Source of the DNA: Malurus cyaneus samueli
Lineage: Eukaryota > Chordata > Aves > Passeriformes > Maluridae
Length of the DNA stretch: 64,000 nucleotides
Reading direction: 5' to 3'
NCBI GenBank assembly: GCA_009741485.1
Contig: CM019214.1
Location: 57,268,894 to 57,332,893, forward strand
The notes beneath the pieces were generated by a model, which was not told the origin of the DNA, made no database searches, and saw nothing but the letters and a program-made list of their open reading frames with translations. Position 1 is the first letter of the stretch. Every line of letters starts with the position of its first letter. Below are positions 11,184 to 23,011 of the stretch, piece after piece. Made by a program: the position numbers and the translations under genes.

Positions 11184-11480
11184 TATAATGATAGAAAGAT
11201 TTCAGCAGAAGGGACATGAAGGATCATCTCGTTCCAACACCGCTGGCTATGGCACCCATGGGCAGGGACATCTTCCACTAGTGCAGGCTGCTCAAACACC
11301 CATCCAGCCCAGCCTTGAACACTTCCAGGGACGGGGCATTCTCAACTTCTCTGGGTAATTTGTTCCAGTGCCTCACCAGTGTCTTGGTACAGAATTTCTT
11401 TCTAACATCTAAACTAAACCTATTCCCTTTTAATTTAAAGCCATTCATTTTTGTCCTATCACTACACGCCTTTGTAGAAA
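11184..11480 (-). mobile_element. CR1 LINE, truncated 3' end
   Basis: Antisense CR1 with its 3' end at the low coordinate. Landmarks: 'agaagggacatgaaggatcatctcgttccaac', 'cacccatgggcagggacatcttccactag', 'caggctgctcaaac', 'ccttgaacacttccagggacggggcattc', 'ttctctgggtaatttgttccagtgcctcacca', 'taatttaaagccattc', 'tgtcctatcactaca'. It stops near 11480, giving a copy of about 300 bp. The terminal 8-bp unit is degraded ('ataatgatagaaag'). The 74-codon plus frame starting in 'atgaacacttccagg...'-like sequence is an antisense artefact, as in the first CR1 copy. Confidence 0.92.
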
Positions 11481-13129
11481 TTATATTGAATGACTACTCA
11501 GATTTTAATAAATTGAAAAAGGTGTTTAAAGCTAAATGAAGAGAATTATTGCTCTGAATAACTGTAGAATGTCTTACTACTGACTTTTTTTCCCCTTTGA
11601 CGAAAACTCCTGTCTAAAGTGGTTATTACTTCAGTTTCCTAATATTCATTAATTGTTGGCTTTCTAAATCACTGCATGGAAAAGCTATTTTATGTTTTAA
11701 TCTTATTTTTGTGTCTTCAGTGCCCATAGCAACTCATGTTAGTTGTCTGACTAAACAGAGGCAATAGACCACTCTAGTCTTCCCATGGCTACTATTTAAT
11801 TTATTTGACGGGATTTTGGGGTGATAAAATGACTAAGGCGTCCCCTTTATTCTCCGCTGCAATGCATTTTGGACTACACTGACAAAGTAGCCCAATTTCA
11901 GTGCTTTCTCTACTTATCCATTACTTTTATTCTTTGTAAGCTATATTATTGTTTCAAACACTCAATCCTTTAAGGCTGAGCCCAGTACATGTTATCCTGA
12001 GCTATCACGGGATGCTTTGACAATACATCACATAAGTTTCTTGGTAGTTTAAAACTTACTTTTTCTTGTGGAGAAATAAAGTTCTGGGGTTTAACCTAGA
12101 AGGGATGAAACACACTACATTTCTAAATGATATTTTCCAACTAAAAGAAAATTCTGGAAGTTAGGACTGCATTGTGGCAGAAAAAGAAAGCAAATACATT
12201 AAACATTGACTGAAATAGCAGAAGATTCCTGAATGAAGTCCACTATGCCCGAAGTCATTCTCTAGGTAAAAAAAATATACATCATACTAAAACCATTCAT
12301 TTTTCATGTCTTATAATAAGCAAGCTCTAAGCACAGTTTACCGTGTGATAGATTTCCTTTTACAAAGTTTAGCCTCCCTCAATCCAAACCCTTTGACATA
12401 ATTCCTTTGAGAAATTTATCAGCAAGGGCCAATGACAGATTGGTCACAACTACTGATACTTCTCTTGCATTTTTACATAGAACAATTTCCCTATGAGAAG
12501 ACATGCAAACATACAGGAAACTCCAAGAGAACACTAATTTATTCAGAGTAACAGCAAATTTTAACAGTTATAGAGGAACTCTATCACTTCTATCAATTTC
12601 TAATCCTTAAATCGGTATAGGAATAGAAAGTCAAAAGCTAGTATGTTACCATGAGGTGATTGTACAAGATATTGTAGTAGCATACTAACTTATCTGGTAC
12701 ACAGAAAAATAAGACAAATTACTCCCACTGTAAATTGGCACTAATTCATAGTTCTTTTCACTGTCTAACCTTTTACTGAACGCAGGAGAGAAGAAAAATG
12801 CAAAATATGTCTAATAACACATTATGGGACTGGCTGCTGGACAGGGTGGCTAATAGAACTTATTTTACTGAAATTTCTGGAAAATTACCAATTAGACAAG
12901 AAAAAAAATCTGATTATTGTAGTATTGTTCCCCACTAGGTAAGTTCAAGGCACTGTTTCAGGAATAGCTGTGATTTTTGTCTCTAATATTTGGCTATGAA
13001 TATCTAGGATGTTATGCTCACTGGATCCCCAGAAAATCAAGTTTTGAGTAACAAAGTATACACCTGTTTATTGATAAAAAACTGGGCACATTTTCCTGAC
13101 TTTCTGCTGTTGCCTCTCAGCTGTGGTGC
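11481..13129. other. AT-rich unique sequence, no gene seen
   Basis: No open frame of at least 60 codons lies wholly within this stretch, and no repeat family is recognised. Confidence 0.6.
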
Positions 13130-13182
13130 TTTTTTGTTGTTGTTTTTTTTTTTTTTTTTTTTTGTTTTTTTTTTTTTTTTTG

Positions 13183-13213
<31 letters not shown>

Positions 13214-13216
13214 TTT
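13130..13216. repeat. T-rich tract with (TTTTG)n
   Basis: About 87 bp: T runs of about 20 and 17 broken by single G, then five or so TTTTG units. The 71- and 62-codon frames across it (poly-Phe plus, poly-Lys minus) are low-complexity artefacts. Confidence 0.97.
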
Positions 13217-13713
13217 CCCCAGCATCTAAGGAGTAATGTGCATTACATGTGCATTACAGCACTCTCTGTTTATGCCCATCTGCGAAGGGCAGTTTGTAAC
13301 CAAAGCAGTTAACTCATGCTTACCTATTTTGATAAATAGTTAAAGCTCAAGAACTACTAACTAAAGTCAAGGTCATATGACCAGGTGTAGCTGTTTGTTA
13401 AGTGAATCTCTACCTCTGAGCTGCCCACTTCGCCCTGTCAGGATGACAAACTCAGGCACAGGTGTAGGTGCTTGGACTTCTAAACCCAGAGTAAGGGTAA
13501 GATTCAGTCCTTGGAACCCAAAGAGTTATGCTATGAATAAACAGAATAAACAGCACTATGAGGGGAGAAACAGTGTAAACAACTTAATCTTGGAGTCAGG
13601 AGTTTGACAGAAGTCTCTGAAGTCAGGAATTTAGTGTCCTGCTTTTGTGCCCTGATCACTTCATACACCACACTGCTTGAGCTTTACTGTAAAGAAAATA
13701 AAAGATTATTTTA
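13217..13713. other. Unique sequence, no gene seen
   Basis: A 76-codon plus frame at 13377-13607 has no recognisable domain. Otherwise nothing supported. Confidence 0.5.
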
Positions 13714-13743
13714 ATACATATGTATATATATATATATATATAT
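13714..13743. repeat. (TA)n dinucleotide repeat
   Basis: About 10 TA units with one CATATG interruption at the left end. A short degenerate ACAC stretch follows at about 13788-13823. Confidence 0.93.
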
Positions 13744-15058
13744 TATGTTATTACACACTATGCATGTGTAGGATAATATGACAGACGTGCACACAGACAC
13801 ACACAGATACACAATATATACACGAATATTTTCATAAGCAGACTCCTCTCTGTAGTGGCTGTTGTTACAGCAGCTAATCAAAAACTGGGATCTGGACAAA
13901 CATATCCTGATACCACCTAAAGTTAAACCATGATCCTTGTACTGCAGGACTGAAGGGAAGGGGAAGAGGTAGAAAATACTGCAAAGTTACTAGGCAGACG
14001 CTGCTTTAACATATCTTCTTCTGATGGACCCTTCCTCAGTTTTTAGTGGGAAGACAGAGGGACAAATCAGGAGTACCGAGGAGGAAAGACAGTTAAAAAA
14101 AAAATAAATAAATCATATATTCACTCATACAATAGACAAGGACTAACAGTTACTGGGTTGTCTTACTAACAGGTGCAAAGGTAGTAGTAGCAGTATGTCA
14201 TTGTCAGATTATTTTCGTTAGAAGGATAATTCATTATATACTGCTATCTCTGCTGAAATCTCCCTTTTTTCAGTGACTTAACTGACCTAATTGTTCATAA
14301 AAGTGTCTTAAACTTAGAGAGCTTCTACACGTTTATCTAAGTTAGGGCAGCTGAATCCCACCTGTGGCTGGGAGACTCAGCTTTGACGTAATAAACAGAT
14401 ACTTCCATAATGAAGTTCTTCTTAGCTGTCTTCTCTGAGATAGCCAGGGTGAGCTTTATTTTATAGAAAAAAGTGAGAAACTTGTTAGAGAAGACACTCA
14501 GCTGCTAGATGTTGCAATGTTGCTTTCCTTTATTTGTGTTTTTTAACCCTGGCTTCCATTGTTTTAGTTCTGCCTACACAAAAGAAACATTAGGCTGTTC
14601 TCTCATTTAGACTCAGTGACGGTAGTTTCACGTATCAACTGTAACCAGATTTGTGATTGATGGCAGCCATTAATATCGTCTAAAATGGAATTATATACAC
14701 AGATACATGCACGTGTTTTATTTAGGTTCATTAATCTAAGTGGTTCAAGGACAGTGCTTCTTTATCAGGTTTTCATAAAACAATTAATTGATGTAAATTT
14801 GCCTTCTGTTCTGCACCATGTGGATTTGAAGGTTCATAAGATTCAATACTGGAACTCAATAATGAAAGCTAATTTCACGATTTCATCATGTATAACTGGA
14901 GGTTGTGTATTCATCAACTTAACTCTAGAGTTTTCCTGGGCTATTTTGAATAACTAATGTGGAATAAATCTTACCTTTACAAGAAGATTATACTCAGAAG
15001 GGATTGGAAAGCTAGAAATCTGAGTTTTAAATATTTGTGACCCATCTGCTTTGTATTC
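13744..15058. other. AT-rich unique sequence, no gene seen
   Basis: The longest frame is 90 codons (14685-14957, plus) with no motif. A short A-rich stretch lies at 14094-14113. Confidence 0.5.
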
Positions 15059-15074
15059 TTTTTTTTTTTTTTTT
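15059..15074. repeat. Poly-T tract, T16
   Basis: An uninterrupted T run inside otherwise unremarkable sequence. Confidence 0.93.
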
Positions 15075-16539
15075 ACATTCAGTAGTGTCTGATGCTTTGT
15101 CAGGCATTTTATGCACAGCACAGGTTTATAAAGATCCACAGATGCTGCATATCTCACTTTCCTCCTTCAAGCCTATTCAACTTTTGACTAGTCTTGGTGT
15201 TGTGATTAATTATTTTTTACCTTCACAGACCATTTTGTCACCTTTATATGCTTCACCAGTGTGACTTCCCCAAAGAAGTGTGAAACAGGGAAGATGTATC
15301 AAAGACATGAAAGGCATGTTTGGACTACAATATAGTAATTCAGAGTCTTGGGAAACATCCAGAAAATAATTTATATTCGTTCTAATAAGCACAAAGGAAA
15401 ACACAGATTCTCATATGAAAGTTGATGGCAAACAAATCCACAGTTAGTAAGCTGATAGGGAAAGAAGAACCAACATCAGGTACTGCACAGACCTTCCACT
15501 TTCTTATGCTGGGAAAAAGTATGACATTTTAACAGTGTTTTACACAAGCTACCACTGAATATTAAAAAAAGACCCAAAACCACAATTAAATACTTGACAA
15601 AAGTTTTCCATGGTGATCCCCAAAATTTCTCATAGTGCTTTTGCACGTGGATTTTTCTTGTGCAAGTTTGTGAAAATGAAAGAACTGGAAAGTCCACTCT
15701 CACTTATATTTGTATTGTTTTTCTTCATAGCAATTTCTGGCCTCCTTATATCAATCTTCAAGACAATTATGATGTTAAAAACATATCTTTCTTTTAAAAA
15801 TTTAATAAATGGAGGCAATAACAGACAAAAGTGAGCAGGCGTTTGTTTAATAATAGAAATGAAAAGAAACTGATTAGGGCATTAGTGTGAGCAATAAAAA
15901 CATACATTAATCTCTTCCATTCTGTTTATTCTTTTCTGATCTGGAGTTTCTATTTATGGCTTTGCTTTATAAATTACTTATTTACAATCATGTAATGGAA
16001 ATGAAGTTTTGAAATCTGACTATCTTTACAAGATATCTCTTGGTCATTCTGAGGTATGGAATTTATTCTAAGCAATTTATTGAGTAAAACGACGCTGAAG
16101 AGGGAACTGCATGCACAGAGTTATCTGTCCACACAAAAAGCTCATATAATAATGAGACACTCTTTTAAATTATTTTTAATACAAATAATTAATTATTTGC
16201 ATTATGTTATATGTGATTAGCTACTCTAGCAGCCACTATTTGGAGGAGGCTAACACACCAGTCATCATTGAACTTCACACATTTGTGACTTGGACTGGAA
16301 TTTCAAGGTGATTGTGACCCGGTACTCTTGTGATTTGAAATAAGGCTTTAATCAGTGAAGCCAAGGACACCTTGTCCTGTCATGGATTCATTTCAAAGAA
16401 GGTCCAACCCTTAAGTTTTAAGTGAAACGAAAAAGTGTGCAGTAATTTTTCTTACTGTTTTCTCTGTAGTCTTGTTATCTTTTGTCCATGTGATGTGTGT
16501 TGGAGGATGACTCGCTAGTGACAATGTGCAGGAGATTCC
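15075..16539. other. AT-rich unique sequence, no gene seen
   Basis: Several frames of 62-85 codons overlap on both strands, none with a domain. An exact octamer ATTTGCAT occurs at 16195-16202; single octamers are common in AT-rich DNA. Confidence 0.5.
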
Positions 16540-16945
16540 TTGCAACAGACCAGAACCCAAGGTCGGAGACAATGACTGGGGGAGCATCCCAAGTTCAGCC
16601 ATGGATGTCAGGCTTAAAGCCCATGATCTGAGGTGGTTTTCGAATGAAGAAAACGGGAGTACGTTCATGTTTCACTGATTAGCTTCAGCCTGCAGTGAGA
16701 CAGAGAAGAGGAAGAATCCTGGGCTCTCTGTGTTCAGGTGCACCCTGCTGGTGTTTCTGTGGGTGCTGCATGGGCCGTGCTGTCCCTGTGGTGCCATGTG
16801 GCCTGTCACCTGTCTTGTGCTTACCTTGGGGACACTCACGGATCCTCAAGTGGTGTCTGGGTCTGGAAAGGACAACAGCAGCAAGCAGATGGAGAGGAGA
16901 AGTCCCCTGGGTCTATGAGTGCTAATCCAGCCTGGCCTTAGCAAA
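16540..16945. other. GC-richer island, identity unknown
   Basis: Clearly higher in G+C than its flanks, by eye. It is open in all three plus frames over about 16695-16941 (76, 62 and 67 codons), which is what low stop density in GC-rich DNA gives, not proof of coding. I do not recognise a transposon, domain or splice pattern. It could be an unrecognised repeat, a regulatory element or a decayed exon. Confidence 0.4.
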
Positions 16946-19900
16946 ATCAACTCTATTTCATTCATGTGAAGGTTATCTGCAAAATATATCAGTGCCACTT
17001 GCTAAAGGAAGGGCAAGAACTTATTTCTAAAGGTAACTGACCTTCTACTCCCTCATGTCCTGTGGAACAGGCTAGCAATAATAATCAACTTCTTGAAGAC
17101 ATGGATTCCCTTTAGTTCTTCCATCTGTTCTATTCCATGACACAGGAGCTCAAAGGAATACCCACAGCAAGCTCTTTCCAACTATCATCTTGGCGCCTCC
17201 TCAACAAGAGTAAGTATTTGGTGGTACTTGATAGTTATGGAGGAAGGATACAAAAATACTATTTAAATATCTATCAGCATACATAGTATTTTCTCCACCA
17301 TTTTAACTCAATGTTAGTTCACACAGGAGCAAATTATACAAATCACAAAATGATAAAAATCCTTCTCCCAGGATTTATTAATCCTCATATTTGACTTTTA
17401 ACGAATAGTAAGATTCATCAATGCAGAGAAAACAAAATTGTTTCTACTCTCCTGTTCTAGGCTTTGCTGTCATTGTTCACCCTCTAAAAACTTCTGCCTT
17501 CTGCAGAATGAGTAGTCACATTGCATTTTCAAGAGTGCTAAATGTGAACAGGCACATATCTATGGATCAACTAATATAAACAAAAAAAAGGTATCTGTTT
17601 TTACATTTGACTTTAACAATATGATCAGGTTAATGATACATTTAAAGTTAATGAACCAGTTATTTTTAGACTAAGCAATAAACACACATACTCATTTTAC
17701 TGTGCAAATAACTGCTCGCTGTCAGTGGTCTTTCTTTTGCTGTTTGCACCTCTAAATTAGTCTTGAACAATTCTTAATAAGATCTCATGGAATGATTCTA
17801 TTGATGCCTTCTAGAACTGGCTAGTACTTGAGGAAGTGTAACATTTTGCTGAAAAGTAATTTTATTCATTCAACATAAACGTATCCCTAATGTGAAATTG
17901 TAGAAAAATCAGAAACCTCATAACTTTATATGGAAATTTCTGCAATAACTACAAGTATGTTATTTTTTGCCAAACAGAATATTCCTTAATCTGGTTAGAT
18001 ACAGGAAGACTTGGCATGATGATAGTGACAATAACAGTGTGAGATTAACAGCTAAATTTTTGGAATGGTGAAGATGAGACAAGCCAAGAGTAAAAGTATA
18101 CAAACTGTACCACAAATCCATGTTCCAGAAACATTTTATGGCTTAGTATTATACAAAGAACGTTCCAAAAGGCAAAATTGGAGTTTTTGTTGTGTTATAC
18201 AGATAGCAAATTATGTTTTCTTTCTGAGTCAGCTGTGCCATTCGTGTAATTCCTGGCCGAAAGGAGACAGAGAACCCTTGGTATTGCCAAGTGAGTTCTG
18301 CAGCCAAAATCATTTTAAGCAGAAATTTAAAAAATATTGTGAATAGCCAGCCTCTCATGTCATGTAAACGGGGTGCAGAGGTAACATAGGTATTTGTTCC
18401 TGTGAGCAAAACAGATAATCAGATAGTGCCCCTGTAGAATTGTACCTGTGTTCATGGTGGCTGTATTCAAATCTATCTAGTTATTTCTGCAACCCTTGTA
18501 TTAACACATTCAGGCTTCATGCAGCACCAAAAAAAGTGTCAAATGTCAAACAGAAATGGATTCCAAGGCGGACAATGCAGTTTTGAGGAAATGCAACATT
18601 ATTTTTCCATAGACAATAAGCTACTGTCTACTTTGGGACTTTTTATTTCAATACATCCTGAAATAAATGTATCAGTGGAGAGACATCTGTGGTGAATATG
18701 CAAGAAAAACTTTTGGATGACATGAAATCACACATAGGACTTGTTTTAAAGGTAGCAATGGACAGGCATTCTGCATAGAATTTGTGTCTAGGGTACCATG
18801 CACAGCTCACTTGTCGCTAACCATCACAATTCTTTTGTTAGAGACTGTCTCCTCTCAGTCCCTGATTCTGAAGACACTTTAATCAAAACAAATTGGGTTA
18901 CTTTAAAATGTGCAAATATCAACTCTTCTATAGTCCTGATCATTTTGACTGATGCAAATTACAGAGTGCTTGTAAAGGGTATCTAGTGGGGAGAATAATG
19001 TCAGGCAGAAGGAACAGCAGGGCTAAACTGGCAATGGTAACCTTTTCTGTTAATACAGCTGAATCACAAAAAGGCTGTATATCCACGGGACAGAGGAACC
19101 AATGGCAAGGATGCAACGCCAAAAGCAGACAACTGACAGTAGTTTTGACAGGTTAGGACATAAACAATCAGTAGCACTGCAATCCAGAGATCAGCAATGA
19201 TATAAAGCTGAATAATGAAACACAGGCAGAGGCAGGTTCAAGAAGAGTTCCAGCACTTTCGCCAGAATCCATATTCCCTTGCTATGAGCAGATATTGCGT
19301 TATCGGATACAGCCAGCTCAGCAAGATGTCAAGGGTGGAGAAAGTCATTGCTGTGTGGGAGTGACAGCCATAGGTTTAACAGTACCAGATGGGCAAACCT
19401 GTGGCATCTGAACAGTTCAAGTGTGGATCTGTTGCAGAAACTGTGATGTGAATGGCTGCGGGCAAGCTCTCCTGGTGGAAAGCCTTCTGGATCCGCACCA
19501 GAAGTGAGGAAATGAGCCAGCACTGGCTGATTCAGCCAACATCAGCAGGTCTCTCAGGACTCAGCTGTCTGCTCATCCCACTCTCAGTCCACAATAAAGT
19601 AGTGCATAAATAACTGTCTAAGGAACACAGATCTCTCCTGCGTGTGGTCTGCTCTTAGCTCCTCTATCACAGGACGTACATGACTTTGGGCTACAGGAAT
19701 ATTTTTCATTACTGATATCCTTGTAGCCATGCCTGTACTACGCAGCATACACTGCTGACCATTTAAAAATTATAACATCTCTCTTCATGATGCAATAATC
19801 AGTGTCTAGCTGAAAGCAGAATTCAGGGATGTAGATGGTTTTGTAGTGTCATTTGTACAAATCTTGTTTCAGCAAATAAAGGTAGCAATAGACACATAAA

Positions 19901-22895
19901 TCAGTTCCACAGAAAATTCAGGTCAGAGAATTTCTTAAGAACTTCCTCTTGTTCCCTAGCTGTGGTCTCAGCTCATAAGTGAAGATGACCTCAGCAGTTA
20001 GCAGCCACAGAACTTCACACTGCAGCAATGCCTCCTCCTCAGTACTGTTAAGTGAAAATGCTCTACTTTATCGTAAGTAAGGAGTCAAACCAGACACCCA
20101 GATTTTTTCACCCCCTTGTTTTTCATGGAAAATATGTTTCTTTTCTTTTAAAAAAATCTGGTCCTAAATTTTTATTTTTCATGAAAAAAAAAAACGAGAA
20201 AAGAACCTACCAGTTTTAATTAAAATACACAATGCCTGAAAAACACTTGTGAGTCAATTTTATGAGACACACATTTGTTGCTGTTGTTGTTAATGGAAGT
20301 ATTCATCAATTTAAATTCAGTTTTAGAGTTTATGGAGAAAATACCAAGAAAAATTGCAAAGCATGCTTGTAACTCGGAGCATTTAGACTCCCCAACAAGA
20401 CAGAGGGCTGTGCTCATTGCATTAACTTTTGATTCAAGGTGTTATTTGAGTGTTCTTAAAACAGTGGCTTCCTTGTTTTACCTGTTAGTGCTGGGGTTCA
20501 TTGCACCTTAAATGATTGAAGACCTAGGTATATGTGTACTGATGCACAATGCCTTCTTTGTGTCCTCCTAATGATAAAGCATTACCAGGAGGTTGTAGCC
20601 AAATAAGGTAGATTTATTGCTACCTTTGTGCTGGTGATCTTGAAAGCATCGGGATTGTAACACCAAAACTTATTTTTGATCTCTCCCCTGGAAACTAGAT
20701 AGAAAATGCTACCAAAAAAAAAAAACATCACAGCTGCACAGAACAGCTAGGTATTATAGTTTGCACAAAATTTACCATTTGGTTTCTTTATTACTAGTAG
20801 TATTAGGTTTGGCTTTTAAACTCTTCAGTGCTGTTCACTAGTTTCTGAATGGTTATAAGAAAAATGTGTGAAACACAATAAAATTTTAAGGTACCTGGCT
20901 AGAGCTTGATTTTTTGTTGTTGTTGGAGATGGCTTCAGAGTTATTTGTATTTGTAGTAGCCAAGAACCCAGCACATTCTCAGAATAAACTGCATTGACCT
21001 CACTACATCAAACTGCCCATGGCTTTAGCAGAGTCTTTCACTGGCCATAGCTGCCAGAAAATGATGATACACTGCCAGTATAATTTGCAGATGTTAGTAA
21101 TCATGAATTCAATGTTGGGCATAAAGAAATGTGGAGAGAGGAGTCCCAGAGACTGGCCAGCAACGTTGCATGTGGCCAGAATTTTTCACTGAGTTCACAT
21201 GTGTGCTGCGATATTGTTTGTGCACCTTCTGTCCAGATATATTTGAACACACTGGGGAGCAACTTCCTAATCAGCTGTTACCTGATGCCCATCTGCTATC
21301 CCAAATAACATGTGTCCTCTGTAACATTTACCAACATTTGCTCGTGGCTCATTACTTTTGCAGGATATGCTGTTTTGTAAAATAACACCCATTAAAGATG
21401 ATATTCCCATCTCCTCACCTTAGGCTTCCGAAAGCCTGGTACTTAATCTAGACTGCAATACTGGTTCCCACTGCAGTCAAATGAAAGCTAGACAACATTA
21501 AAGGAAGTTTAATCCTTTTCTGAGAGATCTAGGATGCTCATGGTGAACTTTTCTCTGAAGGTAATTGTCTGTTTTCTCTAAGTATAGATGGAACCAAGTA
21601 TCACTAGTTTAGGAGACTAACCTACAAGGAAGATTGAGATTAAGATTAAGATTAATCACACTAAATACAGTTGTCTATAACCTCAGACTCTTTTTATAGT
21701 CTGTTAGAAGAAATATTTGCATTTTACAGTTAAGTGTCTAAACCAAGTGAGCTAGATCCCATACTAGAGCTATTCCTTCTTCTGTACTGACTGTGGTGAG
21801 GTACATAAAGTCACCACCACAGATGTTATTAGATGCCTCACATCTTTACAGAAGGTTTAGTATTAATGACAATTTTGTACAAAGACTGTTTATCAGATAG
21901 ACCCTTGCTCTGAGTGAAATTACTTTTCCCTATGCTGGGCAGATATTACAGGGAGAAATACTCTTAATATGTATTTACTCCCTAAAAACTTGTTGTTGAA
22001 ATTAAAACTAGACTTTCAGATCCCACCAGCCTAAAATTCACTGAAAATTCACATCGACTTAAATCAAGATAGGAAAGTAATTTATGTTAATAGAGAACAT
22101 TGTATGGTTTAGTTTGTTGGTGAGTTTTGTTCATTTGCAAAAGAAGAAATACACATTGTAATCAGTGTTTTTTGCATCTTAAAAATATGAATATCAAGGT
22201 TTAACTCTTCTGGTAGAGAATTCCTTCATTGTGTTTCCATAACAGAGCCCATCACCTTGAATTTGTGAATGCAGACAGGGACAGGTATCAGATCAGGAGG
22301 GGAATGGAAGGTACCAGTAGGGAAGGGTGCTTCTTTGCTTGTTTGTTGTGGGCTTTTTTTGAGGTTTGTTTGTTATTTTGGTTGTTTTTTTGAGACATGA
22401 CATCTAACTTTAAGGTAACAAACTTATGCTTTGTCTCTCAGTAAAGGTGACTGATTTCTAGAAGTGGTCAGCACTCAGGAATTGGCATCTAAATTCAATG
22501 TTTCCTAAGCAGTTCTATCAAAACAAAATCAACAACTATTTGGTCTTGTGGGAGAAAAAAAAAAAAAAGCTTATTTTTCTTGAGCAAGTCAAGTGTGAAT
22601 TTCTTGCATGGTCTCTTTGCATGTGTCCTAAAAGGATATGAACTTTCAGACACCACCAGCTAGGTCACACAGATGTGTAGCTCAGCTTACTGCATCACTT
22701 GCCTTTAGCCCTCAAAATCCTCAGACAAAGAGCCAAGGGGTGCTAGCAGAGTCATAATAAATCAACAATAGATTCTCACTTGCTGTAATGGACATTGGAT
22801 TAGATCTTGTGTTACCTCATGTACCAAAAATTATAAAAGTTGCAGAGACTGGTACATGTTTCTTTTTAAACTCAGTGGGATAGCATATTTGTTAC
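16946..22895. other. Unique sequence, no gene seen
   Basis: The longest frame is 93 codons (18065-18346, plus) and is opposed by an 86-codon frame on the other strand; neither has a domain. A moderately GC-richer stretch lies at about 19230-19560. A GATTAA triplet tandem is at about 21637-21656. T/G-rich low complexity is at about 22345-22393. Confidence 0.5.
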
Positions 22896-23011
22896 AATAA
22901 ATAAAAAAAAAATAAAAAAAATAAATAAATAAATAAAATAAAAATAAATAAAATAAAATAAAATAAAATAAAATAAAATAAATAAGATAAATAAAATAAA
23001 ATAAAATAAAA
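22896..23011. repeat. (TAAAA)n/(TAAA)n microsatellite
   Basis: About 116 bp of TAAAA and TAAA units, purest at about 22950-23011, degenerate with longer A runs at the left end. The two minus-strand frames over it (71 and 97 codons) are Phe/Leu/Ile/Tyr low-complexity translations. Confidence 0.97.

Noticed and set aside
14970..15020. Minus-strand 37-bp segment between TAG and GTAAGA
   Set aside because: The polypyrimidine tract is weak and there are no partner exons.
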